A DNA stretch of 64,000 nucleotides from Taeniopygia guttata (taxonomy: Eukaryota; Chordata; Aves; Passeriformes; Estrildidae): the NCBI RefSeq assembly GCF_048771995.1, contig NC_133025.1, forward strand, positions 6,696,001-6,760,000. The letters run 5' to 3'. The notes under the pieces are model-generated. The model saw only the letters and a list, made by a program, of their open reading frames with translations, did no database searches and was not told the DNA's origin. The position numbers and the translations under genes were made by a program. Below are positions 26,301 to 41,300 of the stretch, in pieces; within the stretch, counting starts at the first letter, position 1, and each line of letters begins with the position of its first letter.

Positions 26301-29300
26301 TGATAAAGTAAGACAATACAAGTGCTAATGCAGTTACAGTTATTTTTATGACAGTGGTCTCCAAGTTAATTAGCTCAGCAAGAACATTTCAAGTACCATT
26401 ATGTCAAGAATGAGTGAAAACACTTATCAATAGTTTAATTTCTGAGGGAAAAAAAAATAACCCAAAGTTTCATCAGTTTGTTTTGCTCATACACAAAAGC
26501 TGACATGTATTACCTCTGAAATATAAGAAACCATATTTTGCATTTATCAATATTTTGCATTTTCCAGTATTCACAATCATTTTTATAAATTAAGGCACCA
26601 ATCCCAAACCTGTAAGAACAAGCCCTTCAAAACAATGCTATCAAGGTACCATTACGTGTGTGGATAAATCACTAAGATCAAGGTCAAAACAAAGAAAAAG
26701 CCAGAAGTGCTCTACATGCAGATCAAACTCATTCAAGATATAAGCAAGCTATAAAAAGTCCTCATCTACAAAGTTTCAGAAAGAAAACAAACCTCAGACT
26801 ATTGTTTATTAAAATATTTCTGGAATATTTCATTTCTGGAAGGATTTACAAGACTGTGATGTGTAGTTTATAATTAAGACAGTAGGGTGTTTGAATACTA
26901 AAATAAGTTATTACACTTTTACTTACAGGTTTGAATTTTAGTTTTTTTTTCTTTTAGCAACAAAAATGCCAAATGATTTTTTTTTCTCTGCAAAACTGTA
27001 ATTTCAGAAAATATGAAGTATTCCAAGTGAACCAAAAGATTAATGGATTAACAAAGGTATGTACTCTGTAGATACATAATAAATAAGAAACGTTCTGCAA
27101 CTGAGGAGTCAGCTTTTTTGGCATAGACCCCAGTTTTCTAACTCTCACTCACAAGCCATTTTTCAATCACGCCTGTGATTTCAAAGAAATTGGTGCGATT
27201 GCATAAAAAATCCCATGTACCAGCAAAAATTGTAAAACTGGGCTTTTGTGTTCTTCTTTGTCAACTGATGACTTCTAGAAAAGCATTTTTATGTGTGTCA
27301 ACTGATATTACAAAACCTGTCTGATCATTCCCATCACTCACTCAAACATTATACACCGTGGAGACAAGGAGTTTAGTCAGCCCTTCACTCCACCCATATT
27401 TCAGTTAATTACTCAACACTCCCTTTTCTTACAGAGTTCTTATCCAGTCTCTCCACAAGAGAAGCATCCATGGCTCCAGTCCTCATCACTCATGCTGGAT
27501 GGGCAATTCAACTGACAAAATCTCCAACATCTCTATCTCCTCATTAGTATTAACACTAATTTTTAGGTAGCACAGAGCCTGCAGCTTCACATCAGCCTAT
27601 GATGACTTAACTCTACCTACCACGTTCTCATTATCTTGCTGGCTCAACTACTCCTCTGGCTCTGCACTGTTCTGTTTCAGCTCCCAACCTAGGAGAAATC
27701 TAGACTCAGTAACTTTCTCCAGTGAACAAATTATTGCTGGTAGACACACTGAAAGCTGGTACTTCACAGCCAGAGGAAGGGTGGAGGCCACGACATGCAG
27801 TAGCTAGCTCAGCTGAGACTACCACAGAGCTAAAAGAGGCTTGAATGAAGAACTATTTGGTAACTTTCAGCTACCTTCAAATTTTATCAAATTTTATTTT
27901 TCTTAACTCCTAAGATTGGTGAACTGGTAAGCAAAACACAGGTGAAGTAGCATTTGGCACCTCTGAATCAATACACCGTGAAAACAAAGTGGGCATATTG
28001 ACCTGCCCACTCAGCTCTCATTACGTATATGATCACATTAATTTTATTTTCAATTTAGCCTTAAATGGCTACAAGATAAAATCCCATGTTTCAGGTAAGG
28101 ATCTGAAAAGTAGAAGTTGCATTTCCAAGAAACTGGTGAAAATTTGACTTTGACCAATATATCAGGAGAGCAGGAAACAATCCAGGTTTTCCCGAGTGCC
28201 CACACAGACTTTAATCTCCTAGACCATTTCCTAACAGGAAGATCACAGAATCTCAGAACAGCTTGGATTTGGAAGGGTCTCCAAAGATCATCTCATCTCA
28301 TCCAACAGCCCTGCAACAAGCTGGGCCATCCTCAACTCAATGCTTGCCACGGGTAAGAGGACTGGTCACTGTACCTGCTTGCAGCTGCATCAATTTTCGC
28401 ATGGTCTTGAGCTCTTGAAGAATCGCCTGCAGGGTTGACTGGCAATTGCATGTACAGCAGTTTGGTCCAACTGATGAATTCACCACTGGAATTTCTCCTG
28501 AAAGAGAGTGGAGTGAAATGGGTGAGATGTAAACCACTCAAAATCACTCAGACAACAACTGGCAGGTGTTTGAAACTATGATCAATATATCAGATTGTAA
28601 AATCAGATCAAAAGCATGAAAAGAAGTATTTTCCAACATGATTCTTTTTAAGAGGAAGGGTCCACTAGTTTTTACTCAATTACTAATATGAGCAATTATG
28701 TTGAGTTGGGATGCAATGTTACATGGGCTGGAGAAGACTGCTCAGAGTGTGAATATAATGCACTCCTCACAGCATGGCTTTCTATTGTCAGGCTGGTTCA
28801 TCTTGAATAACAAAAGCACCAAACCTCATTACAAACATACTTATTTTATCACACATACAAAAAAAAAGCCCATATCCTGGAACAGTTTTAAAAAGAATGA
28901 AGACAGTCTGTGCAATAAAGGTTTGTACTGTACATAAAATGAGGGCCTAGGAATGTTTAAACTGCTGAAATGTTACAGGTGATTCTTTACCATGTGAAGA
29001 AGAGAGAATGAAAATAAAATACCCTACTTGGAGGAAAAAAAAACAAGAACAGGACAGAAGAGAACCACCAGCGATGAAAGCTTTCAAATCTGCTCTTCTG
29101 TTTGCCAGGGTGGGATTGTTTTCTATGATGTTTTCCCACCACTGTGACCTACAAGATGGGCTTTCCAGAGCTTACCCTTTGAAAATTAATATAGTAGTTC
29201 AAGAGTTTCCTTTTCCCTAGTAATTCTTATTAGTATTTAACTGAACTTACATAGTTCTAGTTCTAGCCCTCAGCAGTTGTTTTATTACTGCTTTACTTTC

Positions 29301-32300
29301 CAGAAATTTTTGCATTTTTGTTCTGAATTAGAACAGGCTGTAACAACTGAGGGATTTCAAACTCCACAGGATAATTGTATCCTGCACTTCAGCTTAAGAC
29401 AGCTGTATCCCTAGTTTTAATGCTGCAAATAAAAATTTCAAAATCCAACAAAACATCTAACAGTATCTGGTTGAAGCTGAGGCTAGATGGGATGCACCTC
29501 CCTTCCTTTCCAAATGTCCTCACAGTCATTTAAATTGATGGCTATTTAAATTGATGGCTATACTGCTCAAGACTGCATGAAGAGGGATGACCATTTCATG
29601 AAGATAGGTAAAAACGCACCTAACAAAATAACCTCACTTGGTGTCACATGTGGACTTCAGCCACTGTATTTCCCTTTTTCTTACATAGCCTGACACTTAC
29701 CAGCTGCCCTTTAATCATTACCTAGCTAAAGTGAACATAAGCAATTAATTTAATCTCCACTTATAAATCTTCACATTTTTCATTATTACTTCTGCTCTCC
29801 TCTGAAGCCAAGCCAGGTTATTAATACCTTTTTAGGTTTGGGTTATGTTCTTTCATCACAGATTCCTGATGTCAGACCCACACAGATCCCCTGACTTTAA
29901 TCCTCATTTGAAATAACTGAAAATCTGGCCACCACCACACTTGTTCTCTGCCTCTTTCCATACAGCCTTTCAGACATGAAGCAACATCTATCAGACTTGA
30001 GCAAACTCATGGTCACACTCCAAAGGTGAGCTACTTGTAAAGCTAAACTAATGCATCAATCAAAGACAGCTGACATCTTCTGAGTGTCATGCTCCTCTTT
30101 TCCTCAGATATTTAGACACTCCACACTACTGCAATTACAAATTTTGGTATTTTAAAATATCAGACATGGATAAAATCTGTTAAAAATGTATTAAGATAAA
30201 TGGAGTAGTTAAAAAAATCCCCGAAAATCTAGCAAATGCAAAGCACCACTGACTTCATCTCTCAAAGTTTTCAGCTGCAAATAAAATGATTTTTATACTA
30301 AAAAGGTATTTGGAAAACAGGCTGGGAATCTCAAAATGAAACAAAAAGGTTTCTGACTCAGCAAGACTCTGCCTAGTTTGATCTCACCGTTCCTTTGTAC
30401 ACAGTCTATTCACTGAAAGCTCCTTGGGGCATGGATGGGATCTTACCTTTTCAATGGTCCAAAAAGTGTTTAGCCCATTGTTACAGGTACAGAGGGGAAA
30501 AAAAGAATGTTATCTTTAGCTTTGCAGCAGATTAATCAGAATCCCTCAACTTGGCTCCACCAATACCCTTCTCCTACCTGTTTTAAGTAGACTTTTAAAT
30601 AGATGAATTTCAAGATGACTTATAATTTAATAGCACCAGCATAACTTGCACCTTTCAGTAAGACAAGGAGGTACCCCAGAAATGGGAGCCCCAATAATTA
30701 GAAGAGTTTTCTTAACAGACTAATACAAAGTAAGACCATCCTTCCCTCAGTCTTTTCTCAGTTGTTTTAGACTAAAAGATCCTTGGTACAAAGCGTGTCC
30801 TTCCTCTTGATCAGAATTCAGTATTCTAGAGGGCTTCTGGAAGAGTTTCCTTCTGGAAATGATAGTTGAAAGACTCTGGGGGAAAACAGGGTTGGTGGCT
30901 TTTGTTTCCTTCTTAACGAAGGCTCTACATCACGGTGAATTTCACGTGAAAACTTGAACAAATTGCATCAGTAAATACCTGTGCATCTTTCCTGTTGCAA
31001 TATAACATGTTTCCAATGAAAACACACAGGCACACATGCTCCTGATGGAAAACCACAGGGTCTATTTTCCCATTGAGGCATAGGGGAATTACTTTATAAT
31101 CCCCATTAGCATTGATAGAAATTACCCATGTAAATCTACCACAGGTACTGGGAATGGGAAAAGAGACCACCAATATTTTAAATCAAAGCAGGGTTCTACT
31201 GACTCCTTACATATTCATGAGGGTTTTTTATTTTCTTTCTTTCCTCCCTCCTCTGATCAGTTATTGTGTTGTAAGAAATATCTAGTAGAGTGTTCTCAGT
31301 CATTGTTCTAAGCACTATCTTTATCATTTTTAGAGGACAAAAGCAACCCTTTTCAACTGTTATAAATCAATTTTTAATTTTAAAAGGAGATCAGACTTTT
31401 TATTCTTATGAAGGAGTCTTTAAAGAGCCATCTCCCTCTCTTTTGGAAGCTAGCCAGCAGGCAAATTTGATACCTGCCTGTGTGACTGAGAGAAGGAGAT
31501 GACACAAGTACATGAGTTGCTTCCCCTATGTGAGCAGTAAGTTGCCCAGGACAGTGTTTTCTTCCAGCTGGATCTGCTGAGAGGGAATTCACTCACTAGA
31601 ACTAACATTGCTACCAGTTTATACTGCAAAAGCATGCAAGAACTACCCAGTGAAAATTATCCTGATACAACCCAAACACAATTCAGATGCTGCATCACTG
31701 CTGGATTTGGTACAGAACACAAGAAATGAAACTCAAGTGTGAGTTTACTGTCTATAATAGGAAAGACACTGTTTGTAGTCCCAGGTAGCTTCCACTAAAA
31801 ACAGTGGGTCACAGATGTCTACCTAACACCCTATCTTGAGGAACCACCATCTTAAGTCTGGTTTGGAATAAATCCCTTTGGTTTTCAAGTATATTCCTAC
31901 TCTTCCCTCTTTTGCAGTAATGTCTAGGCTTGCCCTGTTCCTCTTTTATTTTTGTTGATGCCTTAAGTTTTAGCTCTCACATTTTTCAGATTCTGTACTG
32001 CATTAGTATATAACCCTGAACTTCATATAGAGTGCTAGAAAGTTCTCTTCACAGTTTAGTAAGACAAAACAACCCTTTTCCATCCCTTGCAGCTCCAGGC
32101 CCCAAAAAGCATGAACAAAAGTAAACTGGGACTGGGGGGATCAAAACTCAGAGAATGTGACTTCATTACCTGAGGCTGCGATTGGACAATTAACCCCAAT
32201 ATGCAAAAGGAGCAAAATTTATAAAAGTGTGAAAAACTCGTGACCTATCATCCATCTTGGGTGTAGCCTCAGCCAAGCTCTTGTACTGCCCAAGGTGTAT

Positions 32301-35300
32301 CCTTTGAAGGCCTTTTTAATAAATACCTACTTTATTTCTCTTACTCTGTCTAGCCTCTATTCTAGGTACCCTCTCCAGGCATCACTGTCAATAGCTTTCT
32401 CATTAATGTTTTCTACACCAGCACCTATTACACATTTATTCCAGCCTCTCCTTGAACCACCTTACCCTGTGAGTAGGTAAATGCACCACTGAGATGGACT
32501 TGATGTGTCTATTACATTCAACTTTGAGCAATTCAGATGGCCTACAACACAGATCTTCATTTTTTATAGAGTACCTATCCACAGTGGACAGAAAGTTTCT
32601 GGACTCAGATCCCCTACTACAGATGCCTGAACATCTTCCCAGTGATGACCTAAGCCTGACAGCCCCAGGTAATAACATTATGTCTGGCAGTTTTGTTCTG
32701 GTAACTTAAACACCATGGTAAGAACCAAGGAGTAATATCTCCCTTGAAGTACTGTTCAGCATTTCTACACCCAGCTTTTAAGAACTTTCTCCATCCTGTG
32801 ACTAACATCTAAAATACTGAGTTTGATACTCAGGCTCCCAGTGCATGGGATGGGGGGGAATCAGGCTGTTAAAATGCCCAGAAGAGCTGTGCAGTGGGTG
32901 AGGAGCAGTTTCAGGGCTTACTCGCTGCTCAGAAATGTTTTTATTCCCTAGAGAGCAGGCTTTGGAGCCCAAGCAGCAGTAAGGACCACAATACCCCATG
33001 AGAGGCAGACACCTCAAGCCAAACTGCTAGGCAGATTGTCTTTTCAAAGGTGGCCAGAGGAGAGGGCCCACACCCCCCTTTATGTAATAACCCAGAAGAC
33101 TGCATTCCTTTCAGCAGCAGGACAGCTGCAAAGGGAGATGCCTCCTGGGGTGCTCCCCCAAGAGCTGGGTGCCTAGACATTTCTCCTGTCCAGACCAGGA
33201 GGTTGCACAACCTGACACTTCCATGTCCCAAAGACCACTTCAAACCTGTAAGAGATCATAAGTCCACTGAATCCTTCCTCCACATACAAAGAAATCAAAG
33301 CTGACATTTTCTTGCATATAGGGCCAAATCCTGTCAACACATTTTAGCTCACATGCTGAATCAGGCCCCTGAGGGGATAGAGGTGCTGCTCCACCTACTT
33401 TCTGGATTTGGGAACAAGGCACCTAATCTATGCAGGCTTGGGCACTTCTGTGCATGCAGAGAACTGTTCTTGCCAGTGCCCAGGGCCTCTAAGGACAAAG
33501 AAGGAGATGTGTGATGAATTTTGGGTCCTTCCATATTTAGAAGATTGTTATGGTGGGTTTTGACAGCAGAGTTTTTTAATCTGGCAGCAAAACTTCCACT
33601 CTCTGGGACTTAATAAGAAAAAGGCATTTTAAAGGCACACTGCCATCTACTTCAGGGCAGAATTCTCTGCCAGTACTGGATTGGCAACACTCTAGTACTT
33701 GCTGTTCATAGGTAGACTCCATCATCTCTTTTCTCTAATAGTCTCACTGGAATAAAAGCCTGAGGCTGTGATGGAATTTTGTACCTGCAGTTCAGTGGCC
33801 TGTTATAAGGCTAATGCCATCCCCTTATGAAAGGCAGTAGAATCCTGCTCCACAAGTGGTGTCACAATAGTGCTACATTACTCACAGCAAAGAGGAGTGG
33901 TAGAGGTTGACATTTAATTAGCCAGGAATTTAATAACAATGACAAAAGCTGTTTTAGTAAGTACTGTATAGAAATTAAGCTTGTAAAGGCATTGAGTAAT
34001 TCTATCCTATCACCATTTTAAAGGCTAAGACAGATAGTAGCAGAATGTACAGTTCCCACTTTCACACCTTTTTGAAGTGATAACTATGTGCTCAGTTTGT
34101 AGACTCTGAACTACAACTGCTTTCAGTGCAGTGCTACAATATATCATCACAACAAAGGTAGATATTTAATAGAGAACAAGGAGAGGGGGAAAAAAAGGCA
34201 CCATTCTCAGTGTCTAACAGGTCATACCATTGGATGCCACAGTTCGAGCCTGATTTTGGAATGTTTTGGATCGAGTTCCATATTGCCCTGAAAAATGGCT
34301 GGCTTGGGGTGATAACTCATTCCATGCACCGCTCTGTGACGGATGAAGGCTCGCCTGGGACTCCGCAGGGGGATTCAGGCGCTGGGCCCAGGCTAAGTCT
34401 AAATCTTGGGGCTCCTCCTTCAGTTTTTCTCCTTCTTTGCCAACTCGTTGATAGATTCTTCCAGTGCTGTCATTCAGTAATCTTCTCATCCCTGTAATTT
34501 GTTTTTTAATTTCCCGGCTTTCATCTCCTAATGAAAACAGAGCCACAGTTATCACTGTAAATTAGCAAAAACAGTAATGGGTAGCAATTAGTGGTTTTAG
34601 ATGCCAATAAGAGTTGGAGCAAATAAATAAATAAATAACAACAAGAAAGAAAAGGGATGGTTGAGTGGTCATTGGGATGTACTGGGCTATGCCTTCACAC
34701 AGCCATGGCTGACAGCTCTCATGCCTGAAAGACCTGCTGAACTTGGCTTTCTTGATGTTGTTTCTAAGGCTTTGATGAGTAAGATTATCTTTTGCCAGAA
34801 GGAAATAATAATAGCTACAGCAATTTCAAATAAACTGTCCTTTTAAGAGACTGATCCTATTCAGGCATTGACATCAGTGGATATTTTCCCTGAGTACAAC
34901 CCAAAGGATCAGATCCTTTATGTATCAGTTTGCTGTATGCTGAAGGATAGTTCCTACAAAAAAAAAAAAAAAAAAAAAAGGCACAGAAAGCACCACATCA
35001 CACATGCAGAAACGCACAGCATCTATTGATTTTAATGAACAGAATCAGTTCTTTATTCCACAGAATTTAGTAATACTGGATTATACAGGAATAAATTAAA
35101 CAGTAGCTAATATGTGTGTAACTGCAGATAGCTGAATTGCTGGATGTCTTAAAAACATAGATTCTAAAAAGAAAATGAACATATATACAAGAAAAATATG
35201 ACTGTTCCAAATAAATTCAGGACATTTAAATAATAGAAGTTACACACTTAATACTCCTGGCACCATTTAAGTATTAATTTTACATATGAAACTGCTGATT

Positions 35301-38300
35301 GCACAATGAATAGATGTGTTTTGGGCAGATAGTAGTTGTTTTGCTTGTTAAAGCGTACATTACATTTCATGAGCAATAAGGAAGTGTTCATTGCCATTTC
35401 TAAAGAAAGAAGCTTCTAGTTTTCCTACTGGTAATAGAAAAATCAAATATCCTAAGCAAATGTCATAAGTAAGATCTAGAAACTGATGAATCAACCTTCC
35501 TTTATAGAATACTTAATACAATAATACAATAATGCCTGGTATCCTCTACTCAAGTTATATTTCTGCTTCCCAAAATAAACCTATTTTTGGCAAAGCAACT
35601 GCACAAAGGAAACTTTAGAAGTAAAAAAACTACTCTCCAAAAATCCAAGATGCAAGGTGTGCCATCTCTGGTTCAACAAGGCACTTGAAAGTGTGCTAAA
35701 TTCCAGGTATATGAACAATTTTATCAACTCAATAGCACCATTCAGCTGCCTAAACTTAGGTGCACGTTTAGCTAGCAGCTAGACCAGACAGCTAAAAGAG
35801 CACCAAAACCCCTCCCCAACACAGGCCAAGCTCAATGTGGCTGGGACTGCTGCAAGCCCAGTGTACTCAACACCCAAAAGAGGGAGGTTTTGTTCTAGGA
35901 GGAGAATAAGCAGAAGGGGAGAGGAGCTGAACAACATGCTCCAAACACTCCTGGATCCCAGCATCTCCTGCTTGACCTGGTGCACTGGTTCCCTGGGCTG
36001 GTGCCAGCTGGCTCCAGCCCACCCCATCCAGTGACGAGAGTGGGCGGCTTGCAAGAAAGCTTTGAGTCCAAACTTAGAAAAATATTTGCCAACCCTGTAC
36101 AGCAACACTCCAGCATCATTTCCACTCCAGCTAACGTGGTGAGAAAAACTCTCTGCAAGGAAGTTCTGCACTGTATTTATTTATTTTGTTGGTTTGCCTG
36201 CAGATTTATGTGTGCGGGTGTGATTTCATTAACAGTAACAGCACCAATTCCTTTAAAATGACACTTTTTGGCCCCAACCCAACCAGAAGTTGACTGTTTG
36301 CAGTTCCCAGCCTTGAAAGGCTGCAGAGTAGCACTGGACTCCAGTTACTGAGCTGCTCACACCCGTACACTGCACACTGCCTTTCCTCTGTACATGGCTG
36401 TACCTGCCCCTATCTCAGCCAAATGTTCCCACCACATCACAGCCTGGAGCAATCCCTTCCTGTCGTGCCATTTAACATTACCCTGGGAGTTTTGAGTTGG
36501 CAATTTGGATCTGCATTCAATGGCAAAATGTGTGTATCAAACCAGCTTCCCACCCACCTCCTCCTCCTGGGTGCAGGGACTGTGCTACGTGTCTGGTCGG
36601 GTGACATGTTGTTGGAAAGATTAAATTTCCGTTACCCAATTACATAAAATATTAATGTTAATTGAGCTTATTCAGACTTGATTCTGTTCCCTTGTTCCTT
36701 TATATAGGTATCTTCCTATACAGTGACATAAGCATACTTAACTCCAGACAGAAAAAAACACTACATTTATTTACAATGAACCGTGAACTTGGACCCTACA
36801 TAAACTTATCTTTTTGATTAGGTAGATCTTTACAGAAGATTTATCCTTTGTAAGCTTGTTTGTTGGAGTTCGGGTTTTGGGATTTTTTTCAGGGATTTTT
36901 CTGCTTGTTTTTTCTTTTGTTTTTAAAATATGTCTTCCCATGTGCAAGAAAGCGCATTAAAATCCTACAGGCTATAAGCCTGACTTGGTCTTTAGTGTAA
37001 GTTTACATCTCTCCTCTCCCAATTATGCCTTTTTCCAGCTTTTAGTTTGTAGCTGACCAGCAACAGCAGCATCCTCCCCACAGGAGTGGAGAAGAGATGA
37101 TGTTACAGTATCCAAATCTGCAGATGGGTGCAACACCAGTAACAGATTTAACTTCTTCTACGTGGTTATCTCAATTGGCTATTAGCTCTAGAGCCCAAGG
37201 ACAGTGGTTTTGGGTTGTTTTGTTTTGTTTTGTTTTGTTTTTTTTTTTAATCAGTTATTCTACTGCTGATAATTTTCACAGATAATAACCATGTAATTTA
37301 AAAATTTAAAAAAAGTAGATGGGGCACAGAGAAAACACAACAACTCAAATTAGTATGTCCTGTGGAAGAGTCAGCCTTCTTTTAAATGCTAAATAGAATA
37401 ATAAAGCACTGGAAAAATAGTTTATTACATAGAAATCTGCATTATCTATCTGTGCAAAGTTTCCTAAGATAGATGCTAAGGCCTGAGAAGAGTGGTGCAT
37501 GCTTCAGCCTCTCTCTGTACACATACCAGAGCTCCTCACCATTTCCAAGGATGGGGATGCCTCCAAAGGCTGGCTACAGAATTTGCCATTTGGATACCCC
37601 ATGTAAATCCCTGAGTTTTATCTGAAACCATTGAAGTTACTTGCTAAACACTAAGACACTTACAAAATGCCACTCAAATTAGTGGCAAGGTAGAGCCCTA
37701 TTTAGGAACCTCTATATAGAGATGTCAATTGCCATAATAAAAACATAGTAACAATTTCTAATAACTTCTGTTATAGTTGTTTCTACAATGGTCCCTTTAC
37801 AAACAACCTATTTTTTTCCTACGACCTGACTGTAATGTTATAAAATAACAACAACAACAAAAATGCAAAACAAAGCCCTTTAATAAATGCTATACAACAT
37901 AAAAAAGTAATTCCCCCAAAATTAATTTCAATCTATTTCCTTACCAAATCATACAGGACATAAAAACTTCCTGTTTCGAAAGCTGCAAGAATGTTTAAAA
38001 TTACAAAGGAACAAATGTAAATCAGAAAAGTGTTCCAGGGTGCAGTAGCATCCACGTGCTAAGTGTGCAGCTGTCTGAAGCAACAGGCTTGTAAACAACT
38101 CCAGTTTTAATTTTAATGATAATTCATTTATTGCATTCTTCACCTCTAAATTCCTGTCTATCTTTTCACTACTATGTTTAGTAAACTCAATATATCACAT
38201 TGCCTACCAACACCTTGTTATACTTCTCCTGAACAGTTTATCAAATATTATCATAGCACCGCAAACAATTATAAAATTATATGTGACCATATTGATATGT

Positions 38301-41300
38301 TCAAGCATTAATTTTATCCCAGTATCACAGAAGTGGCAACCATGTCTGTATTAATGTGTTTTAAAGCCTACAAATAGGTGAACAGAATTAAAGTTGGACA
38401 AATGTCTGTATCTGGTATTTCCTTCCTTCGACTCACAAAACAAAATAACCATCATGTTCTCTTTGTCCAGTATTTTGCAATTACTTCCTTTATTTTTAAC
38501 ATTTATTTTTCTCATATATTTTGGGAAATATTCTTGAGCTGACTTTAAAAATACAATTTTTCTATTGATTATAGTTTGGTTTTATATTTTTTGGACAGAT
38601 GAAATGTGTATGGAATTTTTCCTTTCTTGAACATACAAATAGGGATTTTTCCTGGATCAAGCTGTTTACTGAAGTTACTTTAATCTCAGATTTTCACCTT
38701 TGTGTCCAACTAGGCTGAAATTGGTGGAGCTGTTGCAAGGGTAGGAATGGCATCGACAGACAGCCAGACAAGCACATGTGAGCTGACAACATGAGCCTGG
38801 TTTGTATGGAAACAATGCTTCAGAGGTGAGAAAAAGTGGAAGTTGAAGCATATGGTGTGAAAGCTCAACAAAAAATAATAAATAAGTGCAAAGGGTTACA
38901 TATTTGAGCATATTAAACTGCAATTTATTAGATGCCATTTGAATGCTGCCCTCTCTGGAAGGGGGCCAGCAAAGCTCGCCTGCTGCGTTTGAAGACTGTA
39001 AAGGGCTGATTCAGAGCAGCTCAAGGAATCAGGAAGCATGTGCACACAGGGCATACATCTCCACTGCTCAACCAGACTGAACTCACCAAAACACCTTTTG
39101 GAATGCTACACAGTGTTCAGGTATTTCCTTCAGAGACAGTTATCCTGGAAGGAAGCTCAGCACTCCTTCTCAGCAAGAATTATACCCACATCAAATCATA
39201 ATTTTCAAAAAATCAAGGGTTTTTTTTTTGTCATCTTGTACCACAAGCTATCCTGAAACAGAAAGTTGCAGAGGTCAGCATGGGGAAAATAGAGGATCAT
39301 TGTGCATGATTCCTTATCAGAGCAAAGGTCTCCTAAATCACGTGGAATTTTACTGTGATTTCTCTGTGCATAATTGGAATCGGGCATCCGTGCAACTAAA
39401 CTGATGAGCTAAGCACACATTTCCCAAAAAAGTGATCCCAGGTCTTTGCCAGCATATAAGATTCTACACTGAAGAAAGAACACAGGCAACAACATCATTG
39501 GCAAATTAAAAGCCTAAACCCCAAGTTAGCAGGGAGGGCAGTGGTCATGAATGGTGTCAGAGAGTCACACAAGCAACACGAGTACGAGCTGGAGAATTTG
39601 ACTCTGCTAAATTAACATGTGGGACCACGGAAGCTGACTAAGTTGAGGTATCTTAGCAATGCTCTAAAACATCCCCTCAAAGCACTTTCCTATATTCATG
39701 TCATCACACAAAGCACTAGAATTAGATATGCAGGAAAAGTAGATCACCCTCAAATCAGACCTCTTACTCACAAAGCAAGCACAGAAGCACGCGGTTTGAT
39801 AACTCTGCCTATCATGAGACAAACAAAGTTATTAAGCCCCACAAACACTAATGTAAGCAAAGAAATTTGGAGAATCAAACCCAGGATCAGACCCTGAGAC
39901 CATTCAGGCTCTGGGGTTATTTCTCTGGAAACGGGGTTATATCAGGTGGCCCAGCCACCACTCCCACCACAAACAAAGTAAGTCTTTGGAAGAGCCTGGT
40001 GAAACAGTTTCAAAATACCCAACAGCAGAAGCCACAGAAGCCCAAGTTACACACTTTCAAGCCACACTGTGCCAGCTAAATCACTCGGGAAAGGACAAGT
40101 GAATAACTGTTCAATAAAAGTATATATTAATGGGTTCATATAATTAAAAAAAGTAATAATAGATACGCAACAACTTCTTGGAAATATCCCAGGACAAGAC
40201 CATGCTTTAGCCCCAAAGGGAAATACTTTACAAAGTTAGATCATTAGAGAACACAGATACATAAAATAAACTTTTATGCAGTCTTAATTACAGAAGCCAC
40301 TACTGCAACAACCAGACTTGGGATATAATCCTATTAACAGTAGCACAAGTCTGTGAAGTTACTTGTTAAATCAACTTTTTCTCTGTGAATAAATTGCAAA
40401 GGATATAATTTCTGGGACAGAATAAATTCTTGAAATTAGTGAGTAACTTATGCATTGCTCCCCTGCTCCAAGAACACATTATTTATTTTTACCATGACAT
40501 AGCGAAGTTATTAATCTGCTGCCTTCCATTTCAACAATGCGAAATGCTGTAAAATGCACAGACACCTGCATTACAGTACATTTCAGTTCCACTTTATATC
40601 AGTCATAAACATCTCTGTTTTGGACATCTCTTCAAAACAAATGCTCCAAGCACACTGTGCATAGCATGCAATTTTATGAAACTATAAAAGTTCTTCACTG
40701 TTAATTACACAGACAAATGTCTCATCACACATTTGATTACCAGGATAATATAATTAGTTTTCTGCATTAACCTTTCAAACATAGAGCCTGAATTTCAAGT
40801 TGAAAGCATTGTAAAAACACTCAGTATGGAAGTATACTGTTTTTCCACTTTTTTGTGTTGGTAATAAAAATACTAAGACTGAAAAAAAACCAATATGGTG
40901 TATGCAAGATTTTTTTTTTTAATAGACAGTGTAAGTTTAATCATCACTGTCCAGAAGACACAGGTGTACATAGTCCCTTCAGGGGCTTGTAATACCAAGT
41001 CTGGGCTAGCAGCCCTGTGACTTTACTGGAAAAAGCGGAAGTCAGGTCTGTTTTAAATTTCATCCATGTTGAGGCTTAAGCATTTCACTCTGGGCTGCCT
41101 CCTCCGTCTCAGGCTGAGCAGTCTGTCCTGGTACCAGATAACTAAGCCCTTTCCTTCAAAACAAAAGACATGCCAGTCCTCATCCACAAAATATAGCTGT
41201 GATATTCCACGTTCCCTTGGAATCTTGTAAAGACTGTGGTTAGCATGTCCTTCATCTAGAAAGATGTGACTTCTTGTTCATCATCTTATCAGAACAAAGG

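Noticed and set aside
35779-36171. 130-codon minus-strand open frame in BEND7 intron 2, tested as an extra BEND7 exon
   Set aside because: Exons 2 and 3 already join in phase without it, the peptide resembles nothing in BEND7, and an overlapping frame is also open on the other strand.
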